Part shown: piece after piece, positions 27,336 to 34,505 of the stretch
Layout of the letters: the number at the start of each line of letters is the position of its first letter
How positions within the stretch are numbered: the first letter of the stretch is position 1
DNA from: SB11 sp943370295
Lineage (GTDB): Bacteria; Bacteroidota; Bacteroidia; UBA8524
Length of the DNA: 64,000 nt
Assembly (NCBI GenBank): GCA_943370295.1
Contig: CALRQL020000010.1
Location: 1 to 64,000 of the forward strand
Direction of reading: 5' to 3'
The notes under the pieces: model-generated
The model's input: the letters and a program-made list of their open reading frames with translations, nothing else
What the model was told of the DNA's origin: nothing
Databases searched by the model: none
Made by a program: the position numbers and the translations under genes

Positions 27336-28376
27336 TTAACCAGTTGTTTCCCTCAACCTTACGCCAACACCTTCAACGGCTTCCATACCCAGCCAATCCA
27401 GCACGTTGTGGCCAAATATTTTTTGTTTGGTAGCGGTGCTTAGGTCGGTCATTTCATCCAAAAACTTGCCGTGCTCCAAATCACCCAAAGGGAAGGGGTA
27501 ATCGGTGCCGTACATTATTTTGTCTTCGCCCATCAGTTTTATCAGGTAGCGCATAGCGTCTTTGTCGTGTGTGATGCCGTCTACCCAAAAACGGCCAACG
27601 TATTCGCGCGGGTCTTGCACATCGTTTACGTTGCACAAATCGGGTCGGCATTGGTAACCGTGCGAAATACGTCCCAACGTAAACGGGAAACTACCCCCGC
27701 CGTGGGCTATCATAATGCGCAATTTGGGAAATTGATCAAATACACCGCCAAAAATCAGGCTGCACAAGGCGCGGCTTTCTTCGGCAGGCATCCCCACCAG
27801 CCACGGCATAAAATAGTTGGGCATTTGGTCGGTACCCATCATGTCCCAAGGGTGTATAAACAAGGCCATGCCCAATGCTTCGGCAGCCTCGTAAAACGGG
27901 AAAAAGCTCTTATCGTCAAGGTTTTTGCCTTGTATGTTACTGCCTATTTGTATGCCGGGTAATCCCAATACATTGCGGCAGCGTTCCATTTCTTTTATTG
28001 CCAGCGGTATGTTTTGCATGGGCAGCGTTCCCAATGCAATAAAACGTTTGCGGTATTTGGCCTGTACTTCGGCAATGTGGTCGTTTAAGAAAATACTCCA
28101 ATCGTAGGTATCTTCGGGTTTCGCCCAATAGTTAAACAACACTGGGACGGTGCAAAGCACCATCATATCCACGTTGTGGGCGTTCATATCTTTGATAATT
28201 TCCTCGGGATCCCAGCAGTTTTGCTGCACCTCGCGAAAAAATTTACCATCGTCGCGCATCATACGGGCCGCATCGGGTTTGTGGTGGTCCATGTAAATGA
28301 AACCTCCGTATCCGTATTTACTTTTTAAATCGGGCCAGGTTTTGGGAAGTATGTGCGCGTGACTATCTATTTTCAT
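27336..28376 (-). CDS. ACMSD-like amidohydrolase (2-amino-3-carboxymuconate-6-semialdehyde decarboxylase family)
   Basis: This is a metal-dependent decarboxylase of the amidohydrolase_2 family. The 346 residues begin with the metal motif DSHAHILP. Next come the Arg/Trp active-site region, FIHPWDMMG with the third His, the AHGGGSFPFTLGRI block, and GTDYPFPLGD with the metal Asp. These match ACMSD, which acts on the 3-hydroxyanthranilate (kynurenine) route. The start at 28376 is chosen because GAGAG lies ten bases upstream; the frame extends to 28454 without support. No other kynurenine-pathway gene is nearby, so the exact substrate is inferred from family only. Confidence 0.88.
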   Translation of the reverse strand: MKIDSHAHILPKTWPDLKSKYGYGGFIYMDHHKPDAARMMRDDGKFFREVQQNCWDPEEIIKDMNAHNVDMMVLCTVPVLFNYWAKPEDTYDWSIFLNDHIAEVQAKYRKRFIALGTLPMQNIPLAIKEMERCRNVLGLPGIQIGSNIQGKNLDDKSFFPFYEAAEALGMALFIHPWDMMGTDQMPNYFMPWLVGMPAEESRALCSLIFGGVFDQFPKLRIMIAHGGGSFPFTLGRISHGYQCRPDLCNVNDVQDPREYVGRFWVDGITHDKDAMRYLIKLMGEDKIMYGTDYPFPLGDLEHGKFLDEMTDLSTATKQKIFGHNVLDWLGMEAVEGVGVRLRETTG

Positions 28377-28469
28377 TCCGTTTTTTCTCTCAGCAAACGC
28401 CAAAATAAGTAAGGCATTTACTACAAAAATACGGAAAATTATGGAGGGGTACACGCACCGTGCAGCCGA

Positions 28470-28862
28470 CTACTTTTGGAACAGGAGTACCAAGCGGCCT
28501 AAAATGTTTAATTCGGCTTTGTTACTGCCTGCAAACGAGTGGCTGATGAGTAACGCGGTTTCCATGATAGTGCTCTTAAGTGCAGGGGTAAATACCTCTT
28601 TGTGGTTGTTGTAATATGTTTCGAAGTGTTTGTAAGCGTTATCAGCAGCGGGTAAAACTTCGGTTAAATAGTCAAAAGCAATACTAATGTAATGCGTGGT
28701 ATCGGTACCAAACTCATCCGTGCTTTCATCTATTGTCAGCCATTTTTCCGTTACCGAGTGTTTAAGCGTTTCTATTTCGGCGGCATTTATGTGTTTATCG
28801 GCTGCGGCAATGCTGTAAAATAAATACCCCAAATGGCGGTATAAAGTTTCATTATTTTTCAT
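28470..28862 (-). CDS. Hypothetical protein, TerB-like helical fold possible
   Basis: This 130-residue all-helical protein has YSIAAADKHINAAEIETLK near the N-terminus, similar to the AxADGxIxxxE pattern of TerB-like domains, where acidic residues bind metal. The assignment is tentative. It lies on the same strand upstream of the ACMSD-like gene, with about 94 bp between the genes. Confidence 0.55.
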   Translation of the reverse strand: MKNNETLYRHLGYLFYSIAAADKHINAAEIETLKHSVTEKWLTIDESTDEFGTDTTHYISIAFDYLTEVLPAADNAYKHFETYYNNHKEVFTPALKSTIMETALLISHSFAGSNKAELNILGRLVLLFQK

Positions 28863-28940
28863 AAGTCAACACCATGTATAGCACAAAGCTATTGCTATGC
28901 TGTCAACAGTAAAATGATGAAAGTCAGTAGTTTTGTAGGC

Positions 28941-29273
28941 TTAAAAATTGTGAACCCGTCCTTCGGCCAACAGTTTTTGCTTGGCGGTTTTCCAATCGGG
29001 TAATTTATCGGCTTGGTAGGTAAGTATACGTATTTGTTTGGCTATCAGTCCGCTTTTACGCATGGCATCAAGGTGAGCACCTTGTTTGGCAAATGTTTTC
29101 AAATCGTCCTCAGTATTCCACAAAGTCATGGTGTAATGCATTGTCCAAACGCCTGTAGTTTTCTTATCAACGCAAGGGGTGTTTTGTAGTTGCTTAATAA
29201 TCCGTAATGCGTACAGCGAAAGTGCAAAAAACTTAAAAGGGCCTTTTAGTTCTAACGATGTGATGGTTACAAA
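28941..29273 (-). CDS. Small alpha/beta-barrel protein (DUF3291/antibiotic-monooxygenase-like)
   Basis: The 110-residue protein, if started at the ATG at 29273, reads as a dimeric ferredoxin-like barrel: a first strand FVTITSLEL, a TGVWTMHYTMTLWNTEDDLKTF block, then GAHLDAMRKSG, which is the usual H-x2-M segment. Such proteins are often annotated as DUF3291 or spheroidene-monooxygenase-like. Function is unknown. The frame extends to 29300 but the extra nine residues lack support. Confidence 0.55.
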   Translation of the reverse strand, partial: FVTITSLELKGPFKFFALSLYALRIIKQLQNTPCVDKKTTGVWTMHYTMTLWNTEDDLKTFAKQGAHLDAMRKSGLIAKQIRILTYQADKLPDWKTAKQKLLAEGRVHNF

Positions 29274-29320
29274 CATTGAAAGTATGATTGATTGCCGCAA
29301 AAGTATATTTTATCAACCAA

Positions 29321-29358
29321 TAACCCCGCTGCGAGAGTTAAAATCTACAGCGGGGTTA
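29321..29358 (-). terminator. Hairpin after the sigma/vWA operon
   Basis: TAACCCCGCTG and CAGCGGGGTTA form an 11-bp perfect stem 20 bases past the stop codon of the vWA gene. The T-tract is weak, so it may be only a transcript-stabilising hairpin. Confidence 0.5.
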
Positions 29359-29377
29359 CGCAAAAGGTTATGATAAA

Positions 29378-31525
29378 TTACTGCGAAAGCTGTTCGGTTT
29401 TGGTAATAAGGTTCAGCAACTCCTCGCGGTAGCTGTTGGCAACGTTCAGTTTAGTGCTTTGCAACAGTTGCTTAGCAAGGGTATAGGTAGCATCGCCTTT
29501 AAATTTTGAATCGCGGAGCAGCATGGCATATGCGGTAACACCGCAGGCAAACCGCAAGTTATCACTGGCTTTTTCGTACGATTGATTACTGTTTACCAAC
29601 GTTTGTACCAGTAGTTTACTCACATCTTGGTCGGGGTTTTTATAGCGCAGTTTGGCAGTAAGCAACTCATTGCCGTAGTCTTTTAGGATTGTTTTACGTT
29701 CAGTTTCCTGATACTTCAAATCAAAAAAGCCTTCAATGTTTTGGGTACTACCTACGGGTATAATTTCGTACAAGGCAGTAACGGTGTGGCCTGCGCCCAA
29801 TTCTCCTGCATCTTTGGTGTCGTCGTCAAAATCTTGCGGGGGCATTTTACGGTTTTCGTACCCAATAAGGCGGTAGGCCTTCACAAACTTGGGGTTAAAC
29901 TCTACCTGTATTTTAACGTCTTTGGCTATTGTGAACAAAGTGCCCGTTAGGTCGGTAACAAATACTTTTTTACTTTCTTTAAAGTTATCAATGTAGTAGT
30001 AATTACCATTGCCCTTATCGGCCAGTATTTCCATTTTACTGTCTTTGTAATTGCCCATACCAAAGCCGCATACGGTAAGAAACACTTTCTCTTGGCGCTT
30101 TTGCTCAATTAGCGTTTCCATATCCTCGTCGCTGTGCTGGCCTACGTTAAAATCACCGTCGGTAACCAAAATAATGCGGTTGTTTCCGTTTTTCACGTAG
30201 TTCTCTCCCGCAATTTTATAAGCCAATTCAAGTCCTTCACCCCCCGCTGTTGAGCCGCCTGCATCTAAATTATCAATGGCACTTTTTATGGACTGTTTTT
30301 CAGAGCAAGCGGTAGAGGGGAGGGCCAAACCTGCTGCTCCCGCATAAGTAACTACTGAAATACGGTCTTTGGGGCCCATTTGGTCAACCAGTAGTTTTAG
30401 TGTCTTTTTCACCAAGGGGAGTTTGTTTTCTTCTTCCATTGAGCCCGAAACATCTATCAGAAACACCAAGTTACTGGCGGGAAGCGTTGAACGCTCAGCT
30501 TCTTTGCCTTGCAGCCCTATGGCTACAATTTGGGTGTTTTTATTCCAAGGACAAGAGGCTGTTTCCATGTAAATATTGAAAGGGACATTGCCTTTGGGGG
30601 CTACATAATCGTAATCAAAGTAATTAATGAACTCCTCAATCCTGATGGCATCTTTGGGTGGTTTTTCGCCGCCCTCTACCATACGACGGGCATTGGAGTA
30701 GGACGCATTGTCCACATCAATACTAAAGGTTGAAAGTGGCTCACTAAAAGGGCTCACGTATTCGTTTTCAATCAACGGAGCATAACTTTCGCTGCTTTCC
30801 GGCTCTTCATAACCAATGTCCCAAAGCACCGAGTCGCTGTACATTCCTAAATTAGTGGTAAGCGATTCAGAAAGGTCTTCCGCATCCTTTTGTAATAATC
30901 CTTTATCAAACCTACCATCAGTCGTGTTCCAATCAAACGAAACAGCTCCCCCAAGTGCCGGGGCAATGTTCAAATCATGCGTGAAACCACTGGTAAGATT
31001 TTGGTTTATTGTATAAGTACCCATAGGAGCTGTATAATTATAAGAGGTAACTCCTAAGGCATTTGTACCGTCACCAAAAGTCCATGTGTTTGCATTGGGT
31101 GAATATGATAAGCAACCATTTGTTGCCGTTATGGTTGTGTATGCCACACTACTATCGGTAAGAGTTATGGTTTTTATATTGCTGTTTTTATGCGCAGAAG
31201 TGTTTTGGTCTTCAACAGGTGTATTGGATTTACTAACTTCAACCTTTGTTAGTTCTGGTAGTTCCTCCTCATCCGCGTTGTATTGGCGGGCAGAGTCGTA
31301 GGTTTCGTTTTTGGCAACAAATTGCGACTCGGTTGCACCGTTGTACACAAACCAAGCAGAAATGAGTATGGCCAGTGAGGCTGCTGCTCCTGTGGTATAT
31401 ATAATCCAAAGCGGAAGTTTGCGGCGTTTTTCTTTATCAAGGGATAGCTCAATATTATCCCACACGCTGTCAGGCGGCGTGGTTTGAGGCAAGTGGTCAA
31501 GTCCCTTATTTATATCGTTTGTCAT
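29378..31525 (-). CDS. Membrane-anchored von Willebrand factor A protein (YfbK-like)
   Basis: The 715-residue protein has a cytoplasmic N-terminus of about 36 residues, one membrane helix (LPLWIIYTTGAAASLAILIS), a linker, then vWF_N, a vWA domain and a DUF3520-type C-terminal domain. The MIDAS metal site is complete: DVSGSM near residue 340, the Thr in GGSTAGGEG and the Asp in LVTDGDFNVG. Between membrane helix and vWA domain an insert contains WTFGDG...TAPMGTYTI, which resembles the core of a PKD fold. It overlaps the ECF sigma gene by four bases. The topology (short cytoplasmic N-terminus, helix, large periplasmic part) suggests that it acts as the anti-sigma partner; this is inference. Confidence 0.88.
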   Translation of the reverse strand: MTNDINKGLDHLPQTTPPDSVWDNIELSLDKEKRRKLPLWIIYTTGAAASLAILISAWFVYNGATESQFVAKNETYDSARQYNADEEELPELTKVEVSKSNTPVEDQNTSAHKNSNIKTITLTDSSVAYTTITATNGCLSYSPNANTWTFGDGTNALGVTSYNYTAPMGTYTINQNLTSGFTHDLNIAPALGGAVSFDWNTTDGRFDKGLLQKDAEDLSESLTTNLGMYSDSVLWDIGYEEPESSESYAPLIENEYVSPFSEPLSTFSIDVDNASYSNARRMVEGGEKPPKDAIRIEEFINYFDYDYVAPKGNVPFNIYMETASCPWNKNTQIVAIGLQGKEAERSTLPASNLVFLIDVSGSMEEENKLPLVKKTLKLLVDQMGPKDRISVVTYAGAAGLALPSTACSEKQSIKSAIDNLDAGGSTAGGEGLELAYKIAGENYVKNGNNRIILVTDGDFNVGQHSDEDMETLIEQKRQEKVFLTVCGFGMGNYKDSKMEILADKGNGNYYYIDNFKESKKVFVTDLTGTLFTIAKDVKIQVEFNPKFVKAYRLIGYENRKMPPQDFDDDTKDAGELGAGHTVTALYEIIPVGSTQNIEGFFDLKYQETERKTILKDYGNELLTAKLRYKNPDQDVSKLLVQTLVNSNQSYEKASDNLRFACGVTAYAMLLRDSKFKGDATYTLAKQLLQSTKLNVANSYREELLNLITKTEQLSQ

Positions 31526-32073
31526 GGCTTTAATTCTTTAAGTAGGGTTTGCAGTTGTTTTTTTGCATGATGTAACTGCGAACGTGAGGTTACTTCTGTG
31601 ATACCCAAAATAGTTGCGGCTTCTTTGTGACTATATCCATCTACTGTTACCAATGTAAATACGCTGCGGTATCCGTCGGGCAGTTGGTTGATGGCCTTGT
31701 CAATATCCGCCGAGTTGATGTGTTGCAGTTGTTCTACCAAACTATCGTGTTCTTCCGGGTCGAACGGTTGATAGCGGAACTCAAACTTGCTCTTTTTCAC
31801 GGCCTGCCTTATTACGATGGTTTTTATCCAAGCCCCCAGCGTGCTTTGCCGCTTAAAGGTTTTCAGGTCTTTAAAAACTTCGATAAAGGCATCCTGCAAG
31901 GCATCACAGGCCATGTCGTAATCGTTTAGTATGCGCAGGGCAATAGTAAACATGGCAGCCTTGTACTGGTCGTACAATTGCTTTTGCGCCAGCCGTTCCC
32001 CGTTAATGCAGCGGTCAACAAGGTCGGGCTGTTGTATGTAGTCAGAAGATAACGTCAACGTTTTTGTCATCAT
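31522..32073 (-). CDS. ECF-type RNA polymerase sigma factor
   Basis: The 183-residue protein has sigma region 2 (LYDQYKAAMFTIALRILNDYDMACDALQDAF...) and region 4 with a helix-turn-helix (GYSHKEAATILGITEVTSRSQLHHAKKQL). It should direct transcription of a regulon that probably includes its own operon. Start and stop overlap with the vWA gene (ATGA), as is common for sigma/anti-sigma pairs. Confidence 0.95.
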   Translation of the reverse strand: MMTKTLTLSSDYIQQPDLVDRCINGERLAQKQLYDQYKAAMFTIALRILNDYDMACDALQDAFIEVFKDLKTFKRQSTLGAWIKTIVIRQAVKKSKFEFRYQPFDPEEHDSLVEQLQHINSADIDKAINQLPDGYRSVFTLVTVDGYSHKEAATILGITEVTSRSQLHHAKKQLQTLLKELKP

Positions 32074-32194
32074 GCACCCTAAAGGGAGGGGATGCCATTA
32101 ATACGTTGCATGATACTAAAATATTTTTGCTATAAATTAGTGTTTGTTACACAGGCAGTTTGGTAAAATATTTTGCAGAAACTAAAAATCCTTC

Positions 32195-32223
32195 TTGACA
32201 AGTAAAGTATTTTTATATCTTTG
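32195..32223 (+). promoter_or_regulatory. Promoter of the tRNA-Pro gene
   Basis: TTGACA at 32195-32200 and TATCTTTG at 32216-32223 match the Bacteroidota -33 and -7 elements at proper spacing. The tRNA begins 13 bases after the -7 box. Confidence 0.75.
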
Positions 32224-32235
32224 CACTCCCTTTTT

Positions 32236-32309
32236 CGGGGTGTAGCGCAGCCCGGTAGCGCATCTGCTTTGGGAGCAGAGGGTCGTAGGTTCGAATCCTG
32301 CCACCCCGA
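32236..32309 (+). tRNA. tRNA-Pro (anticodon UGG)
   Basis: The 74-nt cloverleaf has acceptor CGGGGTG/CACCCCG, anticodon stem TCTGC/GCAGA with loop TTTGGGA (anticodon TGG at 32270-32272), and T-arm GTAGG-TTCGAAT-CCTGC. The discriminator is A and CCA is not encoded. Its 3' end (CCCCGA plus downstream CT) is duplicated at 33703, so it is the integration site of the element to the right. Confidence 0.97.
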
Positions 32310-32483
32310 CTTAGTAAAGACAAAGGCTTCAAGAGATTGAAGCCTTTTCTATTTTTATCAATTGCACGCATTTTGCACGCAAACAAAATTTTCTAAGGAG
32401 ATAATTCCTGCTTTCAATTTTGGTTTTGACGTATTTTTTTGTTCAAATAGTGAACTGCTACCATGCAAAAGGGTTTAGGTTTC
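32304..32483. repeat. att-containing direct repeat, copy 1 (at the tRNA)
   Basis: It starts with CCCCGACT from the tRNA 3' end. Next comes the hairpin GGCTTCAAGAGATTGAAGCC with a T-run (tRNA terminator), two TTGCACGC words, and a stretch homologous to the end of ptuB. The same order is at 33703-33880, mostly identical apart from scattered changes. The shared CCCCGACT core is the likely crossover region; the remaining similarity reflects two related element ends. Confidence 0.85.
32414..32482 (-). pseudogene. Vestige of a second ptuB 3' end
   Basis: Minus-strand codons read KPKPFCMVAVHYLNKKIRQ followed by NQN and a stop. The intact PtuB at 33816 ends KLKPFCMIAVYYLNKKIRQ followed by NQN. Only these 22 or so codons survive, and the similarity is lost upstream of position 32482. 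The synonymous and conservative differences show that the two copies diverged while this stretch was still coding or recently after. Confidence 0.75.
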
Positions 32484-32791
32484 GTTAGTAGCCCGGAGCA
32501 TAACGTTATCGAACTATTTGACATCTTTCTTAAATAAAATCAGTCATTTAGCACATACCTTTAGCAAAATTAAGCAAAGCTAATATGGCAGCAGGCACCT
32601 ACAATGTGCGCGTTAGCTTTGATAACCAAAACACCAATAGAATATAAATTATTACAATAAATTCTATTTTTGATTGGTACTAATATTAGGGAAGCACACA
32701 AACCCCATAGAAAAGGATGTTTCCCTATGCGGAAAACATGAAACATCAGTTTATATTTCCATTATGATATAAGTCTTTAAACTAAAAGAGT

Positions 32792-33394
32792 TTAGAGATT
32801 TTTTAATGATATCTGAGGTTCAAGGGATTTTAACCATTCAAGTGTTTTTTCTCCGTTCTTCAACTCTAATCGATTCGGCATAAACTTTATGAACTGCTCG
32901 CTTTTGTAAATGGTAGGTTGAAAATCAGATGTCGTTGTAATTAGACATTTAGATGCGTTATTGTCGGTTGATAAGGTTCCTAGCATAGCTCGAACATCAT
33001 CATGGGTTACTAAATGTCCCGGTTTATATGCCTTAATCTGCTCTAAAAATCGAATGGCCCCAAAACCACTTTTTGAAGCAATTACATCTCTCCCTTTATC
33101 ACCAGACCTTGGGGTGAGAACCACATCAAAACCGGCCCTGTCATAGACACCTGCAATAAATTCTTCAAATAAGCGTGGATTACCAACAAAGTGTTGTAAA
33201 AATGATGGGTCACGTTCAAGTTCTTTGTGAATTTTAAACCAAGGAAGGGAAACAAACTTTACCAGAGTTCCTTCTGTAGTTCGGTCACCATATTCCAGTA
33301 ATGACGCTTGAAATAAAATTTCAGGCGGCTCATATATATCTCCAAATGAAAAGCCGACACCTCCTCCATAATTATTTGAGTTATCTTTACTCAT
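32792..33394 (-). CDS. Mrr-like restriction endonuclease family protein
   Basis: The 200-residue protein contains a PD-(D/E)XK restriction domain of the Mrr type: FEEFIAGVYDRAGFDVVLTP, SGDKGRDVIA with the catalytic Asp, and then LEQIKAYKPG, in which Q-I-K takes the place of the (E/Q)-x-K catalytic pair. The N-terminal 70 residues have no known domain and include a Gly-rich start. Such proteins cut foreign or modified DNA. It is the only gene in the 1.4 kb between the two att repeats. Confidence 0.8.
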   Translation of the reverse strand: MSKDNSNNYGGGVGFSFGDIYEPPEILFQASLLEYGDRTTEGTLVKFVSLPWFKIHKELERDPSFLQHFVGNPRLFEEFIAGVYDRAGFDVVLTPRSGDKGRDVIASKSGFGAIRFLEQIKAYKPGHLVTHDDVRAMLGTLSTDNNASKCLITTTSDFQPTIYKSEQFIKFMPNRLELKNGEKTLEWLKSLEPQISLKNL

Positions 33395-33702
33395 AGAAAA
33401 TTGATAATTTCTTTACAAAACCAAACTATAAATTTAGTCTTTTGGTTTTGGGTCAAGCAAATATAGATAAGTTTCATAATTGTTTTGCGCTTGTTGGTTC
33501 CTAAATATTGTTTATACGCGTCTTTTTTGTGATAGTGGCCTTCTGTTGGCATTTGTTCCCTCTGAACGCATCTAAGTAGAATAGTTGAACATCCTTTCTA
33601 AACTTAAGAAGGATTATTTACTTAAATCTTTATTCAGTAAGGCTTTCAAGGCATATAGTTTAGCCAAGCTTTCCTCAAAAGAGTTCAAAGTTTTGCTCAC
33701 CT

Positions 33703-33880
33703 CCCCGACTAAGAAAAGACAAAGGCTTCAAGAGATTGAAGCCCTTTTGTTTTTTAGGGGTTGCTCGCATTTTGCACGCACAACAAAACTTTCTATTAGA
33801 GGATAATTCCTGCTTTCAATTTTGGTTTTGACGTATTTTTTTATTTAGATAATAAACTGCTATCATGCAAAAGGGTTTAA
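33703..33880. repeat. att-containing direct repeat, copy 2
   Basis: This copy has CCCCGACT, the GGCTTCAAGAGATTGAAGCC hairpin (terminator for the operon that ends at 33816 as well as a copy of the tRNA terminator), GCTCGCATTTTGCACGCA, and the last codons of ptuB. It marks the left end of the large element. No third copy was found to the right within the window. Confidence 0.85.
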
Positions 33881-34505
33881 GTTTATTTTCTGCAAGTGTT
33901 AGCCATCTATCTCTTTCCTGTTCAAAATATGTAATTCTTAGTTGTCTGTTGCCTATTCTTCTACCTTCGGTTTCAATATGCCTTTGTACTTCTAAGTATA
34001 CTTCCCTTCTACCATCTTTTAAGGTTTGCATATTTAAATTCAATACATCATTCAACTGCTTATTTATGTTCTCGTCATCGTTTGCCGAAGAAATCTCACC
34101 CTCAGCATTATACTTAAAAAGAGATTCACAATTCGGAACTTCACATAAAAGATTTATTGTTAGTACTTCATTACCTTTTCGCGTATCGCAAGTTTGAAGT
34201 TTTTTGGGTTTACCCTCATTTCCTGTACATACTCCAAGTAAATTTGAATAATTTAACTGTAGCTCAGGAAAGTGGGCCTGGCATTGATAATGTTCCACTT
34301 TCATTCCATAAGAAATCCTGCCGTCATTCTCAACCTTTTCAGGAATTCGTTTCAAACAATAACAGCAAATATGCCCTTGCTCATATAATAAACTTTCCCT
34401 TAATTCTTCTTTCGCTGTACGTGATAGATTATCATAATATGCTGACTGGCTGGCTCTGTGTTGAAGAAATGAGTTTGGTTCCTGACTCTTAATTATTCGT
34501 TTCAT
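33816..34505 (-). CDS. ptuB: Septu defence protein PtuB (HNH nuclease, TIGR02646 family)
   Basis: The 229-residue protein has an HNH/zinc-ribbon nuclease core: CCYC at 47-50, VEHYQ with H72, LNYSNLLGVC (85-93) and C106 in LQTCD. This is the TIGR02646 pattern found in PtuB of Septu and retron Ec78. It is the effector nuclease that cuts DNA or tRNA when PtuA is triggered. Its start overlaps the ptuA stop by 17 bp. Its last codons lie in the att repeat, so this gene forms the extreme end of the element. Confidence 0.88.
   Translation of the reverse strand: MKRIIKSQEPNSFLQHRASQSAYYDNLSRTAKEELRESLLYEQGHICCYCLKRIPEKVENDGRISYGMKVEHYQCQAHFPELQLNYSNLLGVCTGNEGKPKKLQTCDTRKGNEVLTINLLCEVPNCESLFKYNAEGEISSANDDENINKQLNDVLNLNMQTLKDGRREVYLEVQRHIETEGRRIGNRQLRITYFEQERDRWLTLAENKLKPFCMIAVYYLNKKIRQNQN

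Larger units (their letters stand above)
32304..33702. mobile_element. Short att-flanked segment (CIME-like)
   Basis: These 1.4 kb lie between the two direct repeats and contain a ptuB vestige and one Mrr-like nuclease gene but no integrase. An att-flanked segment without its own recombinase next to a complete element is the definition of a cis-mobilisable element. It may be the remnant of an earlier insertion of a relative of the large element. Region 33395-33702 has no gene I can support; an open frame at 33585-33806 crosses the att repeat and is probably spurious. Confidence 0.6.

Noticed and set aside
32584..32646. 20-codon plus-strand frame starting MAAGTYNVRVSFDNQ
   Set aside because: It could be the 5' end of a broken gene in the CIME-like segment, but it is too short to identify and ends in an A/T-rich inverted repeat.
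33585..33806. Open frame of 73 codons before and across the second att repeat
   Set aside because: It runs through the tRNA-derived repeat and terminator hairpin and shows only a Lys/Leu/Ser-rich product with no domain.
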